From an uncultured Saprospiraceae bacterium (GTDB lineage Bacteria > Bacteroidota > Bacteroidia > Chitinophagales > Saprospiraceae): a stretch of 32,758 bases of DNA. The stretch's first letter is position 1. Each line of letters opens with the position of its first letter. Shown in pieces: positions 1 through 9,915 of this stretch. The stretch lies in assembly GCA_937927835.1 (NCBI GenBank), contig CALGJS010000091.1:1-32758 (forward strand), given 5' to 3'. Under the pieces are notes generated by a model. The model searched no databases. It was not told the origin of the DNA and saw nothing but the letters and a program-made list of their open reading frames with translations. The translations under genes were made by a program, and so were the position numbers.

Positions 1-38
1 TCCACCAAAGGAAAAAGACACCCCCATTTGTCTAACTA

Positions 39-1601
39 TTAATAAATGACTATTTTTTGTAGAGCGATTATTTTATTTTCCTGATAGAGTCCGACAAAAT
101 AAATTCCAGAATTATTTGGTAACGTAATTTCGTTCTCTAAGCTATTCTTAATTTTTTGAGTACGCCAGATGCGACCCTGAATGTCAAAAATTTTGATGTT
201 ATAAGAGGTATGTAATGGCAGGTCAGTATAAACCGTCACCACAGAACCACTTTGTGCAGGATTAGGAATACGGAAAATAGTCTTATCAGCGAGATCTTCG
301 GTAGCAGTAACCAGTGGTTCTAAATAAAATTCATACGTCAAACTACAACCAGATGGAGCGGTAATCACAACGGATCTCCATCCATAATCTTGAGTGACGA
401 GATTGCCACTATTATTCCCTCCATTGCTCCAACTATAGGTACAATTGTCACAGTCCGCATTCAAATAGATCATGTAATAAACGCCCCCAGAAGTAATTTG
501 AGGATCGATTGAGATCGTATTTGTATCAACCGATAAATTTAACGTTATCAAACTATCACAACCTCGCTCAGTCACAAATAGACGTTCATAATATCCGGCA
601 GTATTCACCGTGGTATCTGCAAAACTTAAGGAATCTCCTTGGCAGATGGAGTATTCATAGTCAGACCTAATCGTTCCTAAACATAACTTATTAATGATTG
701 GGTCACTACAATCAATTCTAGTCAACACTGTTTGATTATTTCTAATTCCAAGAGTCGCAAAAGCATTGGATTGAAGACCAATCATTCCTGTCTGAATAGG
801 AATAATAGGAAATTCAGCTAACTGATTTGTACAGGGAATAAATTGACCACTTGGATTTTCTGGGTTCCAAAGCCCCGCGGAAATTCGTCCAATGGCACCA
901 CAACTATTATTTCCATTTTTGGCCATTCGATGGACTACTCGAGAAGCTGCCCAATTGCTGGAATTTCCATTATCCGTACAAACAATTTCACCTAAAGAAT
1001 TAATCTTAAAATATTCATAAACCGTTGAACCGGCACCTTGTGGAATAAAAGGATCTCGACTGTATTTTGTAATAAACAAACTACCGTCATTATTATATTT
1101 AATATTCCAACCATTAAGAGCAAGAGGTCCATTAGCGGTTCGATTGAAAACCTGATTACCATTCACATCGAATACCAGAATTTTTCCTATGGTAGAACTT
1201 GGCCCGGAAGATTCGTTAAAATCAATAATGCTTAGTCCACTATTCGTAACGCTCAAAGATGCCGAATTAGGAATATTGGTTAAAGCCGTCTGCCAAATTA
1301 TGTTATTAGCAGGATCAAATTTTGTGAGAAATTTTTCTGATCCTTCTTCAACAATAATATGAACCCCAATATACTCATCAGGTATGAAGATTTCATTTCC
1401 AACGAAATTTCCAGCCTGATCAAAAACTACTTTAGTCCATTGATTGGTTAGTGTATCTAAATAGATCACTTTTAATTCACTAGAAGAAGATTCTTCCAAG
1501 AAGGTAGGAATACCGGGCAACTCATATTCTTGTTGCCAACTTTGACCATTTAAATAGGAAAGAGAAAGAATACAACAAAAAAGTATGTAGTAATTTTTCA
1601 A
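39..1601 (-). CDS. Secreted protein with T9SS type A sorting domain
   Basis: 520-aa ORF with N-terminal signal peptide (MKNYYILFCCILSLSYLNGQ) and C-terminal sorting-domain pattern (PNPAQSGSVVTVYTDLPLHTSYNIKIFDIQGRIW...SGIYFVGLYQENKIIALQKIVIY). Confidence 0.85.
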   Translation of the reverse strand: MKNYYILFCCILSLSYLNGQSWQQEYELPGIPTFLEESSSSELKVIYLDTLTNQWTKVVFDQAGNFVGNEIFIPDEYIGVHIIVEEGSEKFLTKFDPANNIIWQTALTNIPNSASLSVTNSGLSIIDFNESSGPSSTIGKILVFDVNGNQVFNRTANGPLALNGWNIKYNNDGSLFITKYSRDPFIPQGAGSTVYEYFKINSLGEIVCTDNGNSSNWAASRVVHRMAKNGNNSCGAIGRISAGLWNPENPSGQFIPCTNQLAEFPIIPIQTGMIGLQSNAFATLGIRNNQTVLTRIDCSDPIINKLCLGTIRSDYEYSICQGDSLSFADTTVNTAGYYERLFVTERGCDSLITLNLSVDTNTISIDPQITSGGVYYMIYLNADCDNCTYSWSNGGNNSGNLVTQDYGWRSVVITAPSGCSLTYEFYLEPLVTATEDLADKTIFRIPNPAQSGSVVTVYTDLPLHTSYNIKIFDIQGRIWRTQKIKNSLENEITLPNNSGIYFVGLYQENKIIALQKIVIY

Positions 1602-1698
1602 AATCTTTATATTTTTAACAATAAAGATACAAAAAATTATAAGATCGAAATAATGTTTTATCTAAAAATAAATCATAAATTTCTCAACAGCTTATTTC

Positions 1699-2355
1699 TT
1701 ACACAAAATCCCCCTCACCGCCAGCCGCCCCTGGCATTTCCATTTCTCCCAAAATCCCTTTCATGTGCGCGCTAGACATGCCCATTACTTCACCCATTTG
1801 ATAAACCAAATCAATTTCGCTATCATCAACATGACCATCAGCTGCGGCCACAGAAAGTGCGCATTTGATAATCGTTTCTTTTCCATGTTCGTTTAGAGAA
1901 GGAGCAATATTTTTTAGATAAGTAGAAATATCGTCTGGGCTATTGCGGACTGCGTTGGTATAAATTTCTAATTCTTCGAGCGTGATATCATGATGTCCAA
2001 ATTTGTTGACAATATCACGTACGGCAACCATTTCTTGATCATCAATCTCCCCATCGGCTAGCATCATTAAAACCATGGTATGCTTCATCGCCTTTTCATA
2101 CTCTGCTAAAAACTGATCTTCACTCCCACCATTGTCAGGACTATATTCCAATACATTGGGAACATACGTTCCTTCACAAGTTCGACATTCCACAAAATCT
2201 CCTATTCTACCCAACGGAATAATTGGAATAAAATAAAGCGTAAAAAATCGAGTAACCTTTCGATGTCGGTAGGGCTCTTCTCTTTCACATTGAGGACAGA
2301 AAAAATATCCTTCGTCCATCGTTGATTTTACACCTTTAGTTCCAAAAATAATCAT
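1699..2355 (-). CDS. Zinc-ribbon plus TerB-like domain protein
   Basis: 218-aa ORF; CPQC...CRTC zinc-ribbon in the N-terminal half; C-terminal helical region with repeated DGEIDDQE / DGHVDDSEID motifs typical of TerB-like folds. Confidence 0.7.
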   Translation of the reverse strand: MIIFGTKGVKSTMDEGYFFCPQCEREEPYRHRKVTRFFTLYFIPIIPLGRIGDFVECRTCEGTYVPNVLEYSPDNGGSEDQFLAEYEKAMKHTMVLMMLADGEIDDQEMVAVRDIVNKFGHHDITLEELEIYTNAVRNSPDDISTYLKNIAPSLNEHGKETIIKCALSVAAADGHVDDSEIDLVYQMGEVMGMSSAHMKGILGEMEMPGAAGGEGDFV

Positions 2356-2374
2356 AGGGTTGTTTTTTGTTGAA

Positions 2375-2389
2375 ACTGCCTACGGCAGT
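2375..2389. repeat. Short hairpin ACTGCC-TAC-GGCAGT upstream of the zinc-ribbon/TerB-like gene
   Basis: 6-nt perfect arms with 3-nt loop, about 20 nt upstream of the start codon at 2355 (minus). Confidence 0.45.
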
Positions 2390-2518
2390 CAGGTCGTTGT
2401 TTTTATACGGATTTAAAATTAAACTAATGTTTCTACTATTTCAAATATTTTCACTATAAAACAAAAAATGTTTATCAAACTACACCTTTTCAATTTTTCA
2501 CATCCTATATTTTTATTG

Positions 2519-2583
2519 TTCAACAAGCGACGCGATTCAACATTTCAACAAGCAAAGCGTTTCAACCACCAAAGCATTTCAAC
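2519..2583. repeat. TTCAAC iteron-like cluster
   Basis: Five TTCAAC copies starting at 2519, 2536, 2544, 2561 and 2578 (spacing 17, 8, 17, 17), with related flanks (AAGCGACGCGA / AAGCAAAGCGT / CACCAAAGCAT). Confidence 0.7.
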
Positions 2584-2624
2584 TATTAAAAAAACATTTC
2601 TTATATTGGCAGCAAATTTTTAAT

Positions 2625-4226
2625 ATGAGAAATGAATTCGTTGTATTTTCCATTCTAAGTCTAGCGATTGTTATCGGAGTTGGTCATTATTTATGGGCTC
2701 CTATTTATTGGGCTTTATTATTTTTAGTTCCATTGATTTTATTGGGATATTATGATATGTTTCAAGCCAAGCGTGCCATTGTCCGCAACTTTCCGATTTT
2801 AGGAAGAGGTCGCTATGTAATGGAAGTTTTACGACCAAAAATTTATCAATACTTTATCGAATCGGATACCAATGGTATGCCGATCAACCGACAGCATCGA
2901 TCTATTGTTTATGCGCGATCCAAGCAAGAACTTGCCTCCAATCCTTTTGGAACGCAGATCAATGTCTACGATGAAGGATACGAATGGATGAATCATTCTA
3001 TCGCTGCGCTCGACCACCACGAACTCGATCCTAATCCAAGAGTTATGGTTGGTGGACCTGATTGTAAGCAACCTTACGCAGCGAGTTTATTAAATGTCTC
3101 TGCGATGAGTTTTGGGTCACTGAGTAGTGCGGCCATCGAAGCATTGAATGGTGGCGCTCAAATTGGTGGCTTTGCGCACAATACGGGAGAAGGTGGAATC
3201 AGTCCTTATCATAAAAAATTTGGTGGAGACTTGATCTATCAAATTGGGACAGGATATTTTGGCTGTCGATCTAAAGAAGGTGGTTTTGATCCTGAATTCT
3301 ATAAACAACGAGTAGCCAATCCTTCGGTCAAAATGATTGAACTAAAACTTTCTCAAGGTGCAAAACCTGGTCACGGTGGAATCTTACCAGGAAAGAAAAA
3401 CACCAAAGAGATTGCAGAGATTAGAAACGTTACACCTGGTGAATCGGTACTTTCTCCACCCTATCATAAAGAATTTAATACGCCATTAGGATTGCTTAAA
3501 TTTTTAAAAAGACTGCGCGATCTTTCTGATGGAAAACCCGTTGGTTTTAAATTATGTATCGGACATCGTAGTGAATTTTTAGCGATTTGCAAAGCAATGA
3601 TTGATACTGGAATCAAGCCGGATTTTATTGCGGTAGATGGAGCGGAAGGAGGAACGGGTGCCGCGCCCTTAGAGTTTTCAAATTCCGTTGGTACGCCGTT
3701 TAAAGAAGGTCTGGCATTTGTACATGATGCATTGGTTGGCTTTGATTTAAAAAAGGATATTACTATTATCGCAGCAGGAAAAATCATCACTGGATTCCAT
3801 GTTTTTAAGGCACTTGCTTTAGGAGCGGATGTCTGTTATTCGGCTCGCGCAATGATGCTCGCACTTGGATGTATTCAGGCACTAGAATGTAATACCAATC
3901 ATTGTCCGACTGGTGTGGCCACGCAAGATAAAGAATTGGTTGCTGGTCTAAATGTCAATAATAAAAAAGAACGGGTCGCCAATTACCATCGCGAAACGAT
4001 TAATAGTTTGATTGAACTCATGGCTGCGGCGGGCATTCGAGATCCGAAAGACATCGGTCGTCATCAGATTTATCGTAGAAATAATATTAATGAAATTTCT
4101 AGCCTAGCACAGATTTATCCTAAGATGAAAAAAGGAGCACTCCTCGGTATGGATACGGCGCCGGAATCTTATAAGGTTTATTTAGATATGGCACAGGCGG
4201 AGAGTTTTGCGCAGCGGTTGGGGTAG
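2625..4226 (+). CDS. FMN-binding glutamate synthase family protein, membrane-anchored
   Basis: 533-aa ORF; two N-terminal hydrophobic segments; GltS FMN-domain motifs (SAMSFGSLSSAAIEALNGGA, HNTGEGGISPYH, KPGHGGILPGKK, DGAEGGTGAAPLEF) and C-x5-C-x4-C (GCIQALECNTNHCPTGVATQD) matching the 3Fe-4S motif of glutamate synthase. Confidence 0.9.
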   Translation: MRNEFVVFSILSLAIVIGVGHYLWAPIYWALLFLVPLILLGYYDMFQAKRAIVRNFPILGRGRYVMEVLRPKIYQYFIESDTNGMPINRQHRSIVYARSKQELASNPFGTQINVYDEGYEWMNHSIAALDHHELDPNPRVMVGGPDCKQPYAASLLNVSAMSFGSLSSAAIEALNGGAQIGGFAHNTGEGGISPYHKKFGGDLIYQIGTGYFGCRSKEGGFDPEFYKQRVANPSVKMIELKLSQGAKPGHGGILPGKKNTKEIAEIRNVTPGESVLSPPYHKEFNTPLGLLKFLKRLRDLSDGKPVGFKLCIGHRSEFLAICKAMIDTGIKPDFIAVDGAEGGTGAAPLEFSNSVGTPFKEGLAFVHDALVGFDLKKDITIIAAGKIITGFHVFKALALGADVCYSARAMMLALGCIQALECNTNHCPTGVATQDKELVAGLNVNNKKERVANYHRETINSLIELMAAAGIRDPKDIGRHQIYRRNNINEISSLAQIYPKMKKGALLGMDTAPESYKVYLDMAQAESFAQRLG

Positions 4227-4254
4227 AAAAACCGGTGGCAGGTAAAAAGCACCC

Positions 4255-4300
4255 TAAAAAAACGTAGCTACAAGGCAATGCCTTGTAGCTACGTTTTTTT
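4255..4300. terminator. Bidirectional rho-independent terminator
   Basis: 16-nt perfect inverted repeat ACGTAGCTACAAGGCA-A-TGCCTTGTAGCTACGT (4261-4293), preceded by A6 and followed by T7, between convergent genes. Confidence 0.9.
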
Positions 4301-4322
4301 TACGATCATCAGAATTTCATCT

Positions 4323-4892
4323 CTATTCAATCAATGTCTCAAGATCAATTTTGAGATCATCAATTAAATTAATTTCGCGCGACCAGTTCAAAATTTGCCA
4401 ATCTTTATTCTTTTCAGAAATCATGATCTTTTCCGAATCGGTAAATATCCAAATTACCTTTTCAACTCCAAATTCGAGCAATTGATCTGTCTTTTTATGA
4501 AAATATCCAAAAGAGTCCTGTACTTCTTCAAGCTCAGCCTTGGTATCAATTTCAATAACTACTTTTGGTGGAATACTTAAATATTTATTAGATTTTTTTA
4601 CTCCTTTCAGTTTTTCTTTTTCTACTATAGCAATATCAGCAGCTCTCCAGCCTTTATCCTTAAATTGTAACCCAATCTCATTTGTCAACACCACATATTC
4701 ATTGTCTAAATTTGACATTAAGAAATAAACCAACCTAGTAATAATAAGCGACTGCAAAGAGCTACTTCCAATTAGTTCATCAATTTGTTTTTCACCTTTT
4801 AAATAATCTTTATACCCGCGATAATAGATGGGTCTACCTGCTACCATTTCGTAGATTAACTCTTTAGGGATATTTTGCTGCGCGTTTGACAT
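4323..4892 (-). CDS. Uma2 family (PD-(D/E)xK-like) protein
   Basis: 189-aa ORF with GWRAADIAIVEKEK and PPKVVIEIDTKAE motifs characteristic of Uma2/DUF820 proteins. Confidence 0.8.
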   Translation of the reverse strand: MSNAQQNIPKELIYEMVAGRPIYYRGYKDYLKGEKQIDELIGSSSLQSLIITRLVYFLMSNLDNEYVVLTNEIGLQFKDKGWRAADIAIVEKEKLKGVKKSNKYLSIPPKVVIEIDTKAELEEVQDSFGYFHKKTDQLLEFGVEKVIWIFTDSEKIMISEKNKDWQILNWSREINLIDDLKIDLETLIE

Positions 4893-4992
4893 ACAGACTA
4901 TTTCTAAATTAAATTGAAAATTATTTTCTCTAAGTTACTTTATTTAAAGAACAACTCCAACTTTGAATAGGAAAACACTATGTTTTCTGTCT

Positions 4993-6210
4993 CTACTCTT
5001 CCACCATCTTGATCACGCATTGATCTTTTTGCATATCGATTTCTAGGTCTTTACGATTGCGAAGCCAACCGATAAGATTTTCTCCTAAAAACTTTCCTCG
5101 CCATCCGGTCGCTAGTTTTTCATCAAAATACTGATCGTCCGCTTTCATCTTTTTGATTCCAGAACCATAGATGAGCAAGCCGTTCGATAATTTTTCTTGA
5201 TTACACTTTATTTTGATGAGCAGCGACAACATCTCCATAATGGTTTCTTGGCCAGTTGGCTGAATTTGAGCTGCGGGGATAGAAGCCAACACCTCTTCTT
5301 CTTCTGGAGTTGCATCCACTTCATAAAGTGCTAAGAACTCATCCATGTATTTACTCATGATACCATTGGGAAGACGACGATGATTTTTGAGTGCCGCTCT
5401 ACCCGATCCAATATTACGTGTAATCGCGCTGATATATTTTGCGGGAAGAATCATCTCTTTACTATAATTTTTACGCTCTGCTTTTTCGATTCGCCATTGG
5501 TACAATCGAATCAAGAATAATTGATTTTTAGGACGAAGATTATAAATCATACTATTCGCAAAAGCCTCCTTATTCGGAATGCTTTGATAATATGCCTCTG
5601 ACTCATACTTTTTCATTTCTTCGATGGCCCAATCATAACGACCAAATTCATTAAGTTTAGCGGTCAATAGCTCCCAGAGTTCTTTGAGGTAGATGATATC
5701 ATCCAATGCATACTTAATTTGTTTTTGATTGATGGGTCGAGACTCCCAATCTGAAACGGTGTAGCCTTTTCCAAGGTTTATATTTATCTCGCTAGCTACG
5801 AGTTTACGGAAAGATATCGGGTAATTATACCCAACAAATCCAGCGGCAATTTGGGTATCAAACAAATTCTTTGGGATAACACCTCCTTCGATCTTCAATA
5901 ATCGGTAATCATTCTCTCCCGCATGCGTAACCTTCACGATATTAGGATCTTCGATCATGGCATAAAGGGAATCCAAATTTTTTAATACAATAGAATCAAT
6001 AATATAAATACCATTGTCCGTGATCACCTGGATTAAGCATAATAAGGTATAAAAACGCTTTTCACCTACAAATTCTGTATCAAATCCCATCCAGGAAATA
6101 CCTTGATTTTCATCAATAAATTGCTGTAAAGTATCAGGAGTATCTATGTATAAATAATCCACCATTGTTCGTGATTGTCTTTCTTTTTCACCCATGACAC
6201 AAATGTACAA
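4993..6210 (-). CDS. rnd: Ribonuclease D (3'-5' exonuclease plus HRDC-type C-terminal region)
   Basis: MGFDTEFVGEKRFY...LCLIQV (DEDD motif I), KVTHAGENDYRLL, LFDTQIAAGFVGY and YALDDIIYLKELW match RNase D. True start may be a downstream Met (MGEKERQ or MVDYLYI). Confidence 0.88.
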   Translation of the reverse strand: MYICVMGEKERQSRTMVDYLYIDTPDTLQQFIDENQGISWMGFDTEFVGEKRFYTLLCLIQVITDNGIYIIDSIVLKNLDSLYAMIEDPNIVKVTHAGENDYRLLKIEGGVIPKNLFDTQIAAGFVGYNYPISFRKLVASEININLGKGYTVSDWESRPINQKQIKYALDDIIYLKELWELLTAKLNEFGRYDWAIEEMKKYESEAYYQSIPNKEAFANSMIYNLRPKNQLFLIRLYQWRIEKAERKNYSKEMILPAKYISAITRNIGSGRAALKNHRRLPNGIMSKYMDEFLALYEVDATPEEEEVLASIPAAQIQPTGQETIMEMLSLLIKIKCNQEKLSNGLLIYGSGIKKMKADDQYFDEKLATGWRGKFLGENLIGWLRNRKDLEIDMQKDQCVIKMVEE

Positions 6211-6406
6211 TATTTCAATGGATAATTTATCCTACTTCCTTTTCGTTATGAAGGTTGAACAATCCGATTGAAAACAATGATTATAGGTCTAAAAACAAAT
6301 ATTTTATACCTATTTATTCCGATAAATAACCTTAATTTCGTCCCCTTACTCATTTATTCTACGTCAAAGATGGGTAAACAAATACACAAAAACTTCGTTT
6401 AAGCGA

Positions 6407-6432
6407 TAGACTTTATTCTAGAATAAAGTCTA
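6407..6432. promoter_or_regulatory. 26-bp perfect palindrome upstream of AsmA-like gene
   Basis: TAGACTTTATTCTAGAATAAAGTCTA equals its own reverse complement; ends 22 nt before ATG at 6455. Confidence 0.55.
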
Positions 6433-6454
6433 AAACACACCTAAAAATCTTTTT

Positions 6455-9400
6455 ATGAAATTTATTAAGTGGTTATTCATTTCCCTTCTAACGCTATTAA
6501 TTCTATTGATTGTCGGAGGGTTTGTCCTCAGCTATTTTTATAAGGATGAAATCGTTTCAAAAGTAAAAACGGATATTAATAAGAACTTTGATGCGACCAT
6601 TGATTTTGGAGATGTCGATCTCTCTTTTTTACGAAGCTTCCCTGATTTTAATCTTCAATTAAAAGATTTAAATATTAAAGGAAAAGATGCCTTTGAAGGG
6701 GTTACACTGATCGATGCTAAGAATATCGAGCTGGATCTAAATGTGATGTCTGTTATTAATGCAGACGTGCCCATTCAAATCAACACCATCCAATTTACCG
6801 AGCCTAGCATTCATGTGATGGTCCTCAAAAATGGTAAAGCCAATTATGATATTGCCAAAGCAACCGAGGAAGCAGAAGAAGCTGCTTCTTATAATTTTAA
6901 GATTAATCTTGAAAAATACAGATTGGTCGATGGTCATCTAACCTATGATGATCGTGCGGGAGATTTATTTTTGGAACTAAAAGATATGGATCACGAAGGC
7001 AGGGGTAATTTTACCGAAACGGTCTTCGATCTGATTACCAAAACCAATATTGCTGAAATTTCTGCTAAGACCGGCGGAATTACTTATTTGCGTAAAGCAA
7101 AAGGTGATTTAGATATGACCTTGAATGCGGATTTGGATCAGATGAAGTTTACACTCAAAGACAACGAATTGATGGTCAATGCCCTTAAGTTAAAAGCGGA
7201 TGGGTTTGTCAATATGCTGAAGAATGGAGATATTGATTTAGATTTAAAATTTGATGCACCGGGTAATTCTTTTAAAAATTTCCTATCCTTGGTTCCGAGT
7301 GCTTTCACCAAAGATTTTGAAGATGTGGTCGCCAATGGAAACCTTGCTTTTAATGGTTATGCGAAAGGTATTTATAGTGCTGAAAAAAATAAAATGCCTG
7401 CATTCAAATTATATCTAGACATTGCCAATGGTGATTTTAAATATCCTTCTTTACCGATGGGAGTAAAAGATATTTTTGCTAAAATAAATATCAATAGTCC
7501 TTCTAGTGATTTTGATAAAATGGTCATAGACATTCCGAATTTCAATATGAACCTCGGTAATAATCCTTTCGAAGCCAGACTCAATCTAAAAAATCCAGTT
7601 AGTGATCCTAATATTGACACCAAAATAAATGGAATCATTAATCTAGCCGATCTTTCCAAAGCCTTTCCGATGGAAGATGTGCAAACACTCAATGGGGTGA
7701 TTACTGCGGATCTTGTTGCCAACACCAGAATGAGTTATATTGACAGACAACAGTACGAACAAGTAAAGATGGATGGTACGATGAAAATTGAAAATTTAAA
7801 CTACGTCGCAACGGGCCTTCCGAAAATAAACATTAAAAATACAAATATTGCCTTCACTCCTCAAAATGCAAAAATTGACAATTTTAAAGCTACACTTGGC
7901 AAAAGTGATATTGAGGCAAGAGGTACTTTAAATAATATTCTAGCGTACCTCTCTCCAGAAAAAACCATGACTGGCAAATTTTCTGTGCGCTCTAATTATT
8001 TTGATTTAAATGAATGGATTTCGGAAGAAGAAGCGGCTCAAACAGTAGCGACTACTACGCCTGAAGAAACTGCAGAAGTGTTCGATCGTTTTGATTTTGA
8101 AATTGATGCGGTGATGGACAAAGTAGATTATGACATTTATAAATTGTCTAACCTTTCGGCAGCTGGTAACTTCTCTCCTACTCGATTGAACATGGATAAT
8201 TTCGAACTTCGTGTCAGCAATAGTGATATAAAAGGAAATGGAGATTTAAGAAATATTTTTGCTTACGTTTTTGACAACGAAACGCTGGAAGGTGATCTAA
8301 ACATTTCTTCTAAATATTTTGATCTTAATCAACTCATGGCCGATATGGAAGCAGGCGCTCCGCAAGCCAAGACCATTGCCGATGAAGAACTTGAACCTTT
8401 GGTGATTCCTGAGGGCGTAGCAGTGAATATTAATGCAAAAATCGACAAACTTGATTATACCAATATGGCCTTAAAAAATCTTAAAGGTAAAATGGTAATT
8501 GCCGATCAAGCGATTAATATCGATAAAGCTACGGCAAATACTTTGGGTGGAAAAATGACCATGTCAGGTGGATACGATTCTAAGAATACCGAAAAACCAG
8601 GGTTCGATATGGATTTTGATATTAGTCAATTTTCTTTTCAAGAAGCATTTAAAAAACTCAATACGGTTAGAGCACTTGCTCCGATCATTAAGTTTATGGA
8701 TGGAAAATTTGATACTAAATTAAAGCTAAGTGGCGCGGTAGGAAAAGATATGATGCCGGATTTAAATACACTAACAGCCGATGGAGTTTTTCAGACGATA
8801 GATGCGGTACTTACCTCTTTTAAACCATTAGAAAATTTAGGTGACAAGCTTAATATCTCTGCTTTTAAATCTTTAAAAATAAAGGATACTAAGAATTGGT
8901 TTACGGTCAAAGATGGACAAGTTAATATCCAAGAGTTTGATTATACTTATCAGAATATCGCTATGAAAATCAGTGGGCAACATGGATTGAGTCAGGATAT
9001 GGATTATAATATCAAAGCTAAAATTCCAAACAAACTCATTGGTAAAGGTAGTGTAGGAAATGCTGCAAAAACAGGATTGAAATTTTTGAATGAGCAAGCA
9101 TCTAAAATCGGAGTAGATTTGAATGTTGGGGAATTCGTAAATGTCTTGATCAATATGAAAGGCTCCATAACAAGTCCAAAAGTTAATGTCAAATTATTGA
9201 GTAGTGAAGGCAAAGCAGCAACGGTAAAAGATGTAGTGTCAAAGGTGGTAGATACCGTTAAGGATTCTGTGACCACCGTAGTTACTGAAAAAGTGAAAGA
9301 AACAAAAGCGGACTTAGTTGCTAAAATGAACAAAGAAATTGATGCAGTCAACAACCGACTGAATCCTAGAATCAAAAAACTGGAAGAGGATGCTGATGCT

Positions 9401-9694
9401 AAAGCTGAATCGTTGAGAAAAAAAATGCAGCAAGAAATTGATAAGAAAAAGAACGAAGGGTATAAACAAGCAGATTTATTGGTAAAGAACGCGGGGAATA
9501 ATCCTTTTAAAAAGAAAGCGGCTGAAATTGCTGCTAAACAAGCAAAAAAGCAAGCGGATAAAATCGCAGATGCCGCAAATGCTAAAATTGATGCACAAGT
9601 CTTGAAGACTAGAAATACTGCTCAAAAACCTATCGATAAATTAAAAAAAGAAAGAGACAATAAAATCGCAGCGATTCGAAAGAAGTATGAGTAG
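6455..9694 (+). CDS. AsmA-like family protein with charged coiled-coil C-terminal tail
   Basis: 1079-aa ORF; single N-terminal TM (FIKWLFISLLTLLILLIVGGFVLSYFY), AsmA-type N-terminus (DVDLSFLRSFPDFNLQLKDLNIKG), long beta-rich body, Lys/Ala/Glu-rich tail. Confidence 0.85.
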   Translation: MKFIKWLFISLLTLLILLIVGGFVLSYFYKDEIVSKVKTDINKNFDATIDFGDVDLSFLRSFPDFNLQLKDLNIKGKDAFEGVTLIDAKNIELDLNVMSVINADVPIQINTIQFTEPSIHVMVLKNGKANYDIAKATEEAEEAASYNFKINLEKYRLVDGHLTYDDRAGDLFLELKDMDHEGRGNFTETVFDLITKTNIAEISAKTGGITYLRKAKGDLDMTLNADLDQMKFTLKDNELMVNALKLKADGFVNMLKNGDIDLDLKFDAPGNSFKNFLSLVPSAFTKDFEDVVANGNLAFNGYAKGIYSAEKNKMPAFKLYLDIANGDFKYPSLPMGVKDIFAKININSPSSDFDKMVIDIPNFNMNLGNNPFEARLNLKNPVSDPNIDTKINGIINLADLSKAFPMEDVQTLNGVITADLVANTRMSYIDRQQYEQVKMDGTMKIENLNYVATGLPKINIKNTNIAFTPQNAKIDNFKATLGKSDIEARGTLNNILAYLSPEKTMTGKFSVRSNYFDLNEWISEEEAAQTVATTTPEETAEVFDRFDFEIDAVMDKVDYDIYKLSNLSAAGNFSPTRLNMDNFELRVSNSDIKGNGDLRNIFAYVFDNETLEGDLNISSKYFDLNQLMADMEAGAPQAKTIADEELEPLVIPEGVAVNINAKIDKLDYTNMALKNLKGKMVIADQAINIDKATANTLGGKMTMSGGYDSKNTEKPGFDMDFDISQFSFQEAFKKLNTVRALAPIIKFMDGKFDTKLKLSGAVGKDMMPDLNTLTADGVFQTIDAVLTSFKPLENLGDKLNISAFKSLKIKDTKNWFTVKDGQVNIQEFDYTYQNIAMKISGQHGLSQDMDYNIKAKIPNKLIGKGSVGNAAKTGLKFLNEQASKIGVDLNVGEFVNVLINMKGSITSPKVNVKLLSSEGKAATVKDVVSKVVDTVKDSVTTVVTEKVKETKADLVAKMNKEIDAVNNRLNPRIKKLEEDADAKAESLRKKMQQEIDKKKNEGYKQADLLVKNAGNNPFKKKAAEIAAKQAKKQADKIADAANAKIDAQVLKTRNTAQKPIDKLKKERDNKIAAIRKKYE

Positions 9695-9812
9695 GTGATA
9701 TAATTAATAATGTGATAATTAAGAATTAATAATGCCTGGCTACCGGATAAGGTAGGTCCTTCTATCGGGTCTTTTAATTGAAAATTATACTTCTAAGGCT
9801 TTTATGCTTCCT

Positions 9813-9851
9813 AAAAAAGGATCATTTCTCGATGAGAAATGATCCTTTTTT
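9813..9851. terminator. Bidirectional rho-independent terminator
   Basis: 18-nt perfect inverted repeat AAAAAAGGATCATTTCTC-GAT-GAGAAATGATCCTTTTTT between the convergent AsmA-like gene and the 116-aa ORF. Confidence 0.9.
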
Positions 9852-9915
9852 ATTTTACTTTCTTTAATCGCGATTGAAGAGGGCTAATAGCCAAAAGCAA
9901 AATGCCAATAGCTTT

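Noticed and set aside
3117-3790. Minus-strand ORFs inside the glutamate-synthase-like gene
   Set aside because: Antisense to conserved catalytic motifs; spurious.
7138-9375. Minus-strand ORFs (65, 117, 74, 123 aa) inside the AsmA-like gene
   Set aside because: Overlap a strong sense CDS; no recognisable domains or start signals.
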